NCBI GenBank assembly: GCA_900299155.1
Contig: OMIS01000095.1
Location: 1-10,613, forward strand
Reading direction: 5' to 3'
From: a bacterium
GTDB lineage: Bacteria; Patescibacteriota; Microgenomatia; UBA1400; PJMF01
Length of the DNA stretch: 10,613 nucleotides
Below the pieces are notes generated by a model. That model saw only the letters and a list, made by a program, of their open reading frames with translations, had not been told where the DNA came from and did not search any database. A program made the position numbers and the translations under genes. Numbering within the stretch: position 1 is the first letter of the stretch; each line of letters opens with the position of its first letter. This document shows positions 1 to 6,218 of this stretch, one piece after another.

Positions 1-86
1 CATCACGCACTTGGCCTCACCACACCATCTGCGTTCCTACAACAGTATTACTAGTTTTCCGAAATGTATCCGTCCAATACATAATT

Positions 87-115
87 TTGACATTTTGAGA
101 AGTTTCTGATATAGT
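87..115 (+). promoter_or_regulatory. Sigma70-type promoter of the helicase gene
   Basis: The -35 box TTGACA (87-92) is a perfect consensus, followed by a 17-bp spacer and the -10 box TATAGT (110-115). A TG one base before the -10 box (107-108) makes it an extended -10. Transcription should begin near 122, giving a leader of about 108 nt before the GTG start at 230. This is one of the best promoter matches in the window. A 6-bp inverted repeat (ATGTAT 64-69, ATACAT 77-82) lies just upstream of the -35 box and could be an operator. The preceding 60 bases show no gene I can support. Confidence 0.75.
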
Positions 116-122
116 ACACCCA

Positions 123-164
123 ATGTCTGAAAAGTGATGCACAGACATGATATGTGCGTCTGTG
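123..164 (+). promoter_or_regulatory. Helicase 5' leader with two mutually exclusive hairpins
   Basis: Three related segments lie at the 5' end of the predicted transcript. ATGTCTG (123-129) can pair with CAGACAT (142-148), 7 bp with a 12-nt loop. Alternatively CACAGAC (140-146) can pair with GTCTGTG (158-164), 7 bp with an 11-nt loop. The two stems share bases 142-146, so only one can form at a time. The pairings are seen directly; a switching role, for example temperature-dependent control of a helicase, is inference. Confidence 0.4.
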
Positions 165-229
165 GTTAGCTTTAATTTCAACGTTAAACTTCCCTCAATT
201 TATTATTTTTTTCAGCATAAGAAAGTTTT

Positions 230-1447
230 GTGCAACGATTTCGCAATGAGCGATCTAATCGTGGTTCACAAGGCCGTTCTGGTGGATTTAATTCCAACAG
301 ACGATCAGGTGGATTTAACGGTCAAAGACGCGCCCCTCGTAATAGAGGTCAATACATTGATCCATCACTGTTTGTGCGTAAAGCATCTGCAGAGGAACAA
401 GTAGTGTATGAACCAAAACATACCTTTGCCGACTTCGCAGTCGAGCAAAGTGTGGCATACGCAATTGCGAAACGTGGATACACGACTCCGACACCAATTC
501 AAGATCAAGCAATTCCTGTCATCTTGGAAGGTAACGACATTATTGGTATTGCAGCAACGGGTACAGGTAAAACTGCCGCGTTTTTGATTCCATTAATTAA
601 TAAAGTTATCTTAAACCCAGATGAAAGAGTGCTGATCGTAGCTCCAACTCGTGAGCTGGCACAGCAAATTGAAGAAGAGTTACATCGCTTCCGCGGTGAA
701 CTGCGACTTAGTTCTGTACTTTGTATTGGTGGTGTAGGCCTAGGTGGCCAAATTGCTGGGTTGCGTAGGCAGCCACAGTTTGTGATCGGTACGCCAGGAA
801 GACTTGAAGATTTGTCTAAACAACGGTTTATTCATTTTGATAGATTCCAAAATATCGTGCTGGATGAAGTTGATCGCATGTTGGACATGGGATTCATCCA
901 GACCATCGAACGAATCATTGCTCAGCTACCACAGGAGCGTCAGTCGCTGTTTTTCTCAGCCACAGTGCCTCCCAAAGTAGCTGGCCTGATGCAACAATTT
1001 TTGCGTAATCCAATTACCGTAAAAATTCCATCACAAGATACTGCTGCAAGTGTAGACCAAGATATTATCCGCACCAATGGTAGACCAAAAATTGAGATTT
1101 TACATGAGCTTTTGATCCAAGAAAGTTGGGAAAAAGTGATCGTGTTTGGTCGCACAAAACGTGGTGTAGAAAAAATCACAGAAAGTTTATACCAACGTGG
1201 TATTAGAGTCGCTTCGATTCATGGTAATAAATCACAATCACAGCGTCAGCGAGCATTGGAAATGTTCAAGAAAAACAAAATCCAAGTTCTCACTGCAACT
1301 GATGTGGCTTCACGCGGTATAGACGTGAAAAATGTTACTCATGTTGTGAACTATGATTTACCTGAAACCTATGAAGATTACATTCACAGAATCGGTCGTA
1401 CTGGCCGTGCTGATCAAAAAGGCATAGCTCTTACTTTTGTTGATTAA
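230..1447 (+). CDS. DEAD-box-family ATP-dependent RNA helicase (motif II is DEVD)
   Basis: A 405-aa cytosolic RNA helicase that unwinds or remodels RNA duplexes using ATP. Start is GTG 230: a TAA stop lies in frame four codons upstream, and only a weak AAGAAAG stretch serves as ribosome binding site. Both RecA-like domains are complete: Q motif (about 66-91, ending TPTPIQ), motif I AATGTGKT (108-115), Ia PTRELA (139-144), Ib TPGR (188-191), motif II DEVD (212-215), motif III SAT (243-245), motif IV VIVFGRT (303-309), motif V ATDVASRGID (356-365), motif VI HRIGRTGR (386-393). Motif II carries Val in place of Ala; the ATPase Asp and Glu are kept. The first 40 residues are rich in Arg, Gly, Asn and Ser, with RSGGFN twice. 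The protein stops 12 residues after motif VI, so it lacks the C-terminal extension seen in DeaD, CshA or RhlE types. No terminator follows, so some readthrough into rpsO is possible. Confidence 0.95.
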   Translation: MQRFRNERSNRGSQGRSGGFNSNRRSGGFNGQRRAPRNRGQYIDPSLFVRKASAEEQVVYEPKHTFADFAVEQSVAYAIAKRGYTTPTPIQDQAIPVILEGNDIIGIAATGTGKTAAFLIPLINKVILNPDERVLIVAPTRELAQQIEEELHRFRGELRLSSVLCIGGVGLGGQIAGLRRQPQFVIGTPGRLEDLSKQRFIHFDRFQNIVLDEVDRMLDMGFIQTIERIIAQLPQERQSLFFSATVPPKVAGLMQQFLRNPITVKIPSQDTAASVDQDIIRTNGRPKIEILHELLIQESWEKVIVFGRTKRGVEKITESLYQRGIRVASIHGNKSQSQRQRALEMFKKNKIQVLTATDVASRGIDVKNVTHVVNYDLPETYEDYIHRIGRTGRADQKGIALTFVD

Positions 1448-1487
1448 GTTTTAACAATACAGCTAACTGCATTTCTGAGGTCCAGTG

Positions 1488-1496
1488 TGATATACT
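1488..1496 (+). promoter_or_regulatory. Extended -10 promoter of rpsO
   Basis: TGATATACT (1488-1496) is a TGn-extended -10 element with the hexamer TATACT. No good -35 box stands 16-18 bp upstream; the nearest is TGCATT at 1468-1473. Predicted start is near 1503, leaving a 70-nt leader that contains the hairpin at 1518-1556. Confidence 0.55.
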
Positions 1497-1517
1497 ACAG
1501 GTCTGTAAAAATGGTTA

Positions 1518-1556
1518 CGATGCTTGTTGGTCAGGGTTTGACTTCACGAGACATCG
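1518..1556 (+). promoter_or_regulatory. Structured rpsO leader, candidate S15 autoregulatory site
   Basis: A long hairpin: CGATG (1518-1522) with CATCG (1552-1556), a bulged A1551, CTTGT (1523-1527) with ACGAG (1546-1550), a small internal loop (1528 against 1544-1545), then GGTCA (1529-1533) with TGACT (1539-1543) and a five-base loop GGGTT. The inner helix begins with G1529-U1543 stacked on G1530-C1542. This is the same G-U/G-C step that S15 recognises in helix 22 of 16S rRNA and in known rpsO leaders. It ends only 5 nt before the AAAGGA ribosome binding site, so bound S15 could block initiation. The pairing is visible; regulation by S15 is inferred. Confidence 0.5.
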
Positions 1557-1572
1557 GCATGAAAGGAATACC

Positions 1573-1842
1573 ATGTCATTAACTAAAGTACAAAAAACCC
1601 AAATTATCACAGATTATCAGCTCTTTGAAGGTGATACTGGTTCTCCAGAAGTTCAAATTGCTCTTCTGACTGCTTCTATTCAACAGTTGACTGCTCATTT
1701 GCAACAACACAAGAAAGACGATCACTCACGTCGCGGTCTGCTCAAACAAGTTGCTAAGCGTCGCCGTTTACTCAACTTCTTACTTGAGAGAAGTGAAGAG
1801 CGATATCGCAAACTTATTGACCGTTTAGGTTTAAGTAAATAA
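1573..1842 (+). CDS. rpsO: 30S ribosomal protein S15
   Basis: An 89-aa primary-binding protein of the small-subunit platform; it binds the helix 20/21/22 junction of 16S rRNA and contacts 23S rRNA in an intersubunit bridge. The length is exactly usual for the family. Conserved blocks are DTGSPEVQ (21-28), HKKDDHSRRGL (46-56, the rRNA-binding loop) and the C-terminal RYRKLIDRLGL. Start ATG 1573 is preceded by AAAGGA (1562-1567) with a 5-nt gap. It has its own promoter and terminator, so it is largely a single-gene transcript, although it sits directly upstream of pnp, the widely conserved rpsO-pnp order. Confidence 0.98.
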   Translation: MSLTKVQKTQIITDYQLFEGDTGSPEVQIALLTASIQQLTAHLQQHKKDDHSRRGLLKQVAKRRRLLNFLLERSEERYRKLIDRLGLSK

Positions 1843-1865
1843 TTCTGAATACAGAAATAAAATTG

Positions 1866-1892
1866 AAAAGGCTTCCGAATGGAAGCCTTTTT
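1866..1892 (+). terminator. Rho-independent terminator after rpsO
   Basis: GGCTTCC (1870-1876), loop GAAT, GGAAGCC (1881-1887), then TTTTT. The stem can extend through AAAA (1866-1869) against TTTT (1888-1891), so it could also stop transcription from the opposite strand. Confidence 0.92.
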
Positions 1893-1903
1893 GGTGGTAT
1901 GCA

Positions 1904-1912
1904 TGCTATAAT
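1904..1912 (+). promoter_or_regulatory. Extended -10 promoter of pnp
   Basis: TGCTATAAT (1904-1912) is a perfect extended -10 element with the consensus hexamer TATAAT, 12 bases after the rpsO terminator. No convincing -35 box is present; the region where it would fall lies in the terminator's 3' arm. Predicted transcript start is near 1919, giving a leader of about 129 nt. Confidence 0.6.
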
Positions 1913-1961
1913 AAAGCTCGGTATAAATAGAAAAGTGGATTGAAGAGGATTCGAGAGAGAT

Positions 1962-1995
1962 GATACTGACTGATTACAATCAGACCGCCAGTGTC
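1962..1995 (+). promoter_or_regulatory. Bipartite hairpin in the pnp leader
   Basis: GATACTG (1962-1968) pairs with CAGTGTC (1989-1995) including one G-U. An asymmetric internal loop (A1969 against 1984-1988) follows, then CTGAT (1970-1974) with ATCAG (1979-1983) around a TACA loop. In E. coli, pnp expression is controlled by RNase III cleavage of a leader hairpin followed by PNPase trimming. A comparable role here is inference from position only. Confidence 0.4.
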
Positions 1996-2047
1996 TTTTC
2001 TCCAGAATACTCAACTACTTTTCCAAATAACTCTAAAGGAGATGGAT

Positions 2048-4366
2048 ATGTCATATCCTCAGTATCCTAATACGTATAAGAAGGACATTACCATTGGTGG
2101 TAAGGTCGTCAATGTTGAAGTAGGTCGCTACTCAGAACAAGTCTCTGCAGCTGTCTTGACCAGAATGGGTGACACAATTGTGCATACCACTGTGGCTTTA
2201 GGTCGCAAAGTGAACTTGGGTTACTTCCCACTTTCCGTGGAGTACGCAGAAAAATTATTTGCTAGCGGTATCATTAAAGGTTCTCGCTGGATTAAACGCG
2301 ATGGTCGTCCAAGTGATGATGCGATTCTTAAGGGTCGTGTCGTAGACCGCTCACTGCGCCCAATGTTTCCCGATGGTATTACCAATGAAGTGCAAGTGAT
2401 CGCTACTGTTTTCTCATATGATGGTGAAAACGAGCCAGATATGTTGGCATTACTGGGTGGTGCAATTGGATTGTCAATTTCAGATATTCCATTTGATGGC
2501 CCAATTGCTGGTATGCGCATGGGTTACAAAAAAGCTACTGGTGAGTACATCATCAATCCTACTGTTTCTGAACAAGAAGGCAGTGACATGGACTTGATCG
2601 TTTCTGGTACCGCCAACAGTGTAGTCATGGTGGAAGCTGGCTGTGATGAAATCAGTGAAACCGTGATGGTGGAAGCATTAACCAAAGCTCAAGAAATTTT
2701 TGGTGAAGTGTGTACACAAATCAACGAGATGGTGGCTGAGATTGGTAAAGAAAAGCAAAACTTAATTGATGTAGACACTGAAGCAGAAGCTAAAGCTGAT
2801 GCACTCAAGGCTCGCATCCTGGAAGCTTATGAAACTGAGCTTCGTGATGTTGTAGAAAAAGAAGGCCGCTTGGAAGAAAGTGGTGCAGCTGAACTCATCA
2901 AACAGATTACTGAGAAGTTCAATGAAGGTGTTGAAGACGAAGCTGAGAAAATTTCTGAAGGTGAAATCTCTGGCGCATTCCACTCATTAACCAAAAAAGT
3001 GGGGCGTGGCATGATCATCAATGAAAAGAAACGTCCTGATGGTCGCAAAACTGATGAGATCCGTCCAATCTGGTGTGAAGTTGACGTCTTCCCACGCACT
3101 CATGGTTCAGCCATGTTCAAACGTGGTGCTACACAAGCTGTCACTATTACTACTTTGGGTGCCCCAAGTTTGGGTCAACTCATTGAAAGTATTGAAGGTG
3201 AAGAAGAGCGTCACTACATTCATCATTACAACATGCCTCCATACGCATCTGGTGAGGCTGGCCGCTTTGGTTCTCCAAAACGTCGTGAGATTGGTCATGG
3301 TGCTTTAGCTGAACGCGCATTGTTGCCAATGATCCCTTCACAAGAAAAATTCCCATATACCATTCATGTTGTTTCTGAAATCATGAGTTCAAATGGCTCA
3401 ACTTCACAAGCATCTGTCTGTGGATCCACCATGTCTTTGATGGCAGCAGGTGTGCCAATCAAACGTCCAGTGGCTGGTATCGCAATGGGCCTAATGAGTG
3501 ATGGTGAAAAGTATGTTGTCCTTTCTGACATTCAAGGTTTGGAAGATCACATCGGTGACATGGACTTCAAAGTAGCTGGTACTACTGAAGGTATTACCGC
3601 TATCCAGATGGACATTAAGCTTAAAGGTGTGCCTCGTGCTGTTTTGGAACAAGCATTAGATCAAGCAAAAGCTGGTCGTTTCCACATTTTAGATAAAATG
3701 TTGGCAGCTATTCCAGAACCACGCACCCAACTTTCACAGTTTGCTCCAAAGATCGAGCAAGTACTTATCCCATTTGACAAAATTGGTGAGTTAATCGGTC
3801 CTGGTGGTAAGAACATTAAAGCCATGATTGAAAAATATGGTGCTCAATTGGATGTAACTGAAGACGAAGGAAAGGTTCACGGAATCGTGACCATTTCTTC
3901 TGCAGATCAAAGTAAGATTGATGCAGCAAAATCAGCTGTTTCCAATATGTTCCGCACTGTGGAGATTGGTGAGGAATTCGATGGTGTTGTTACTCGTGTA
4001 GAGTCATATGGCGCATTTGTTGAATACCTGGCAGGTCGTGAAGGCTTAGTCCACGTTTCCAACATGTCCACAGAGTTCGTCCAAGACGCTGCTCAAATGG
4101 TACACGTAGGAGATGCTGTCCATGTCCGTTTAAGTGAAATTAAGGAAGATGGAAAGATCGGACTTTCAATGCTGACTGCTGAACAAGAAGCAGAAGCACG
4201 TGCCAATCGTCCAGCTCGCGCACCATTCCGTGGTGGCGACAGAGGCGGTGATCGTGGAGGATTCCGCGGTGGACGTGGTGGAGATCGCGGTTATGGTGGT
4301 GGCAGAGGCGGATTCCGTGGTGGACGCGGTGGTGATCGCGGAGACGGTGGCGATAGACGCGACTAA
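2048..4366 (+). CDS. pnp: Polyribonucleotide nucleotidyltransferase (PNPase) with RGG tail
   Basis: A 772-aa phosphorolytic 3'-5' exoribonuclease, expected to be a trimer acting in mRNA decay. Start is ATG 2048, six bases after AAAGGAG (2035-2041); the frame stays open upstream to GTG 1991, but that would place the ribosome binding site inside the gene. Domain order: first RNase PH domain (about 10-225) with loop motif KRDGRPSDD near 84-92; charged helical linker (about 236-326); second RNase PH domain from RPDGRK (329) with FKRGATQAV (357-365), SNGS (448-451) and catalytic-type residues D494 and D500 in DIQGLEDHIGDMD; KH domain (about 572-631) with GPGG at 584-587; S1 domain (about 641-709). 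From 728 on, a tail of RGG/RGGD repeats makes it longer than the usual 700-odd residues. Active-site residues appear intact. The RGG tail probably adds RNA binding. Confidence 0.97.
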   Translation: MSYPQYPNTYKKDITIGGKVVNVEVGRYSEQVSAAVLTRMGDTIVHTTVALGRKVNLGYFPLSVEYAEKLFASGIIKGSRWIKRDGRPSDDAILKGRVVDRSLRPMFPDGITNEVQVIATVFSYDGENEPDMLALLGGAIGLSISDIPFDGPIAGMRMGYKKATGEYIINPTVSEQEGSDMDLIVSGTANSVVMVEAGCDEISETVMVEALTKAQEIFGEVCTQINEMVAEIGKEKQNLIDVDTEAEAKADALKARILEAYETELRDVVEKEGRLEESGAAELIKQITEKFNEGVEDEAEKISEGEISGAFHSLTKKVGRGMIINEKKRPDGRKTDEIRPIWCEVDVFPRTHGSAMFKRGATQAVTITTLGAPSLGQLIESIEGEEERHYIHHYNMPPYASGEAGRFGSPKRREIGHGALAERALLPMIPSQEKFPYTIHVVSEIMSSNGSTSQASVCGSTMSLMAAGVPIKRPVAGIAMGLMSDGEKYVVLSDIQGLEDHIGDMDFKVAGTTEGITAIQMDIKLKGVPRAVLEQALDQAKAGRFHILDKMLAAIPEPRTQLSQFAPKIEQVLIPFDKIGELIGPGGKNIKAMIEKYGAQLDVTEDEGKVHGIVTISSADQSKIDAAKSAVSNMFRTVEIGEEFDGVVTRVESYGAFVEYLAGREGLVHVSNMSTEFVQDAAQMVHVGDAVHVRLSEIKEDGKIGLSMLTAEQEAEARANRPARAPFRGGDRGGDRGGFRGGRGGDRGYGGGRGGFRGGRGGDRGDGGDRRD
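4256..4357 (+). repeat. Two 51-bp tandem repeats encoding the PNPase RGG tail
   Basis: Two consecutive 17-codon units, 4256-4306 and 4307-4357, encode GGFRGGRGGDRGYGGGR and GGFRGGRGGDRGDGGDR. Differences are mostly at third codon positions plus the last residues. A partial RGGD/RGGD run precedes them. The pattern suggests growth of the tail by duplication within the gene. Confidence 0.85.
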
Positions 4367-4391
4367 TAGTTCTACTTAGATCGTACGTAAG

Positions 4392-4424
4392 AAATGCCAG
4401 CTGAAAACTTCAGCTGGCATTTTT
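4392..4424 (+). terminator. Rho-independent terminator after pnp
   Basis: A 14-bp perfect stem, 4392-4405 against 4409-4422 (core ATGCCAGCTGAA), closes on a 3-nt loop and ends in a run of five T. It lies 26 bp after the pnp stop and should separate pnp fully from the next gene. Confidence 0.95.
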
Positions 4425-4471
4425 GTAACAATAATAGATATATGTTAATACATACGTTTAAGCAACACCTT

Positions 4472-4500
4472 TTGTAAGATTGGCTAAGACTGAGTATACT
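4472..4500 (+). promoter_or_regulatory. Promoter placed to give a leaderless aldolase-like mRNA
   Basis: TTGTAA (4472-4477), a 17-bp spacer and TATACT (4495-4500). Transcription would start at about 4507, which is the A of an in-frame ATG. There is no ribosome binding site in front of that ATG. A 5-bp inverted repeat, TATGT (4441-4445) and ACATA (4450-4454), lies just upstream. Confidence 0.6.
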
Positions 4501-4506
4501 GAAACC

Positions 4507-5364
4507 ATGAAGCTCGCATCAATACAAACCAGTGGTGAAATGTTCACCTTGCTAGCAGCAGATCAAATCGTGGGAATTGCTGATCGGTTGGGCGTGGCAC
4601 TGCCAGGACAAAGCTTGCAGTCGCCGTTGCAATCTGTCTATCACCAGATTGTGACTACCTTTGCCCCTGAAATTTCTGGTGTCGTACTTGCCCCTGAGCT
4701 GGGAAATACCACCATACCGCAAATCTTTGAGCAAAGTGGAATTATATTACCGTTAGAACGACGGACATTTGATGCGGATCCACTGTCTGTACCAATCTTG
4801 GCGCAAAATTGGGGTGTCGAGGCGATCAGAAATAACTATGCGGTGGCCAAGCTGGAGTTGTTTTTTAATCCTGAAGAAAAAGAAGCTGCATCCAAAAAAC
4901 AGCTGGTGGCAGAAGTCTATGATTATTGTCAGCATGAAGGAATTGACTTACTTCTTGAAGTCCTGGTCTATATGGAAGGCACAGAGGCTGCGTATCACGA
5001 ACGGTTCCCGGAATTGCAGCTGGGTGCGGTGCAAGAACTGCGTAATTTGTGCTCCGTATTAGCACTTGAGTATCCATTGAATGCGCTGGGCGCGGTGACC
5101 GTGACCGCTGAACTCGATATTCCTTGGATTCTTTCAATGCGTGACACTCCCTATGATCTAGCCAAAGAACAGCTGCGGACTGCACTTGAAAGTGGTGCCT
5201 GCGGTTTCCTGGCGATGGAACAATTTTTGCCTGAAAAACCAGAAACAGGTCTTCCCGAGTTTGATCCACAACATGTGCGCCAGTTTATTGAAACTACAGG
5301 GAGAGATCGACTGATTGAAGTGTCTCGAATTGTTGCTGAGGCTGGCAGCGCAAACTCACAATAA
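4507..5364 (+). CDS. LacD-like class I aldolase homologue, catalytic Lys apparently missing
   Basis: A 285-aa protein that I read as a (beta/alpha)8 barrel of the tagatose-1,6-bisphosphate aldolase (LacD) family. Supporting segments (numbered from ATG 4507): LAADQIVGI (16-24), like the family's A-DQRGSL; VVLAPELG (59-66); AKLELFFNPEE (114-124), like LacD VKLLLYY; LLLEVLVY (148-155), like FLLEPL-Y; IPWILSM (205-211); and SGACGFLAMEQF (229-240), like the terminal AGASGFL-GR. LacD enzymes carry the Schiff-base Lys in LKVEVP; here the matching segment reads LALEYP (185-190), with Ala186 in its place. The active-site Lys (115) and Glu (151) of other strands are kept. It may therefore be a non-aldolase paralogue or use another mechanism. 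Start: TTG 4480 is in frame upstream, but the promoter supports ATG 4507. Family confidence is moderate; the substrate is unknown. Confidence 0.7.
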   Translation: MKLASIQTSGEMFTLLAADQIVGIADRLGVALPGQSLQSPLQSVYHQIVTTFAPEISGVVLAPELGNTTIPQIFEQSGIILPLERRTFDADPLSVPILAQNWGVEAIRNNYAVAKLELFFNPEEKEAASKKQLVAEVYDYCQHEGIDLLLEVLVYMEGTEAAYHERFPELQLGAVQELRNLCSVLALEYPLNALGAVTVTAELDIPWILSMRDTPYDLAKEQLRTALESGACGFLAMEQFLPEKPETGLPEFDPQHVRQFIETTGRDRLIEVSRIVAEAGSANSQ

Positions 5365-5444
5365 AGTATCTCCCAATAAATAACACATTACTCGAGCTTT
5401 GGGTAACTTGCGGATTGCTGAAAACTATTTTTTTGGTATGGTAT

Positions 5445-5485
5445 TGCTACGAACTGTTGTCTATTTGCACCAGTTCTCCGTAGCA
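5445..5485 (+). promoter_or_regulatory. Strong hairpin upstream of the superoxide dismutase gene
   Basis: TGCTACG (5445-5451) pairs perfectly with CGTAGCA (5479-5485), and directly inside it AACTG (5452-5456) pairs perfectly with CAGTT (5471-5475). The only interruption is a 3-nt bulge (CTC, 5476-5478); the loop has 14 nt. It ends 25 nt before the AAAGGA ribosome binding site. A possible promoter, TTGCTG (5415-5420), 16 bp, TGG-TATGGT (5434-5442), would start near 5449 and cut into the 5' arm, so the true start must be mapped. There is no T run after it, so it is not a normal terminator. Confidence 0.5.
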
Positions 5486-5518
5486 CTTACAAAGTACGAT
5501 AGTTTCTTGAAAGGATCT

Positions 5519-6130
5519 ATGTTCAGTGTCCCACAACTTCCATACGCATACAACGCGGTTGAACCATATATTGATGAAGCCACAATGAAGCTTCATCATG
5601 ACAAACATCACCAAGCATATGTCGATAAACTCAATGCAGCACTGGAAAGTCAGCCAGAACTCGCAGCGAAATCTGTTGAGGACTTACTCCGCGACTTTGA
5701 AAGTTTGCCTGAAGCGGTTAAAACTCCTGTGCGCAACCATGCTGGTGGTCATGCCAACCACTCACTGTTTTGGACAGTACTCGGACCACAATCTGAAACA
5801 ACTCCAACCGGTAGTGTCGCAACCGCACTCACTGAAGCTTTTGAAAACTTTGAAAGTTTCAAGCAAAAATTTGAGGCTGCCGCAGTCGGACAGTTTGGAT
5901 CTGGTTGGGCATGGTTAGTAGTCACTCCAGAAAAGAAACTAGCAGTCTATGCACTGCCAAATCAAGATTCTCCTCTGATGAAAGGTGATACCCCAATTTT
6001 GGGTCTAGATGTCTGGGAACATGCCTATTATCTCAAGTATCAAAACCGCCGCCCAGAGTACATTGCAGCATTTTGGAATGTAGTGAACTGGACTGAAGTA
6101 GAACGCCGCTATGTAGCTGCCATCGCATAA
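5519..6130 (+). CDS. sodA: Superoxide dismutase, manganese type
   Basis: A 203-aa cytosolic enzyme that converts superoxide to hydrogen peroxide and oxygen; no signal peptide. Start ATG 5519 follows AAAGGA (5510-5515); the frame is open further upstream to 5399, but the family N-terminus (PQLPYAYNAVEPYID) begins right after this ATG. The four metal ligands are in place: His26 (LHHDKHH), His81 (GGHANHS), Asp164 and His168 (LDVWEHAYY). Tyr34, Gly77 and Gln149 (NQDSPL) match the manganese pattern; iron enzymes carry the active-site Gln near position 77 instead. The metal call is thus Mn or cambialistic. It stands 154 bp after the aldolase homologue with its own leader, so it is probably transcribed separately. 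Confidence 0.95.
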   Translation: MFSVPQLPYAYNAVEPYIDEATMKLHHDKHHQAYVDKLNAALESQPELAAKSVEDLLRDFESLPEAVKTPVRNHAGGHANHSLFWTVLGPQSETTPTGSVATALTEAFENFESFKQKFEAAAVGQFGSGWAWLVVTPEKKLAVYALPNQDSPLMKGDTPILGLDVWEHAYYLKYQNRRPEYIAAFWNVVNWTEVERRYVAAIA

Positions 6131-6218
6131 GTTACATCCAGCCTGGATCTATACAAAGAAAATTCGGATAGTGTGTTTGGTGTGGCAGTACGACGACATG
6201 CTTCACCTTGAAAGAGAT

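Noticed and set aside
147..404. Open frame beginning ATG 147 that overlaps the helicase 5' end
   Set aside because: It lies mostly out of frame over the helicase coding region, starts inside the leader hairpin without a ribosome binding site, and its peptide looks like a shifted reading of the RG-rich region.
1991..2047. Longer PNPase starting at GTG 1991
   Set aside because: The strong AAAGGAG at 2035-2041 would be inside the gene and is correctly spaced for ATG 2048; the extra 19 residues do not look like PNPase and overlap the leader hairpin.
5399..5518. N-terminal extension of superoxide dismutase from TTG 5399
   Set aside because: The family N-terminus and the ribosome binding site both point to ATG 5519; the extension codes through the hairpin and is hydrophobic only by chance of T-rich sequence.
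6136..6148. ATCCA-GCC-TGGAT hairpin after sodA as a terminator
   Set aside because: Only 5 bp and no T run follows; too weak to call.
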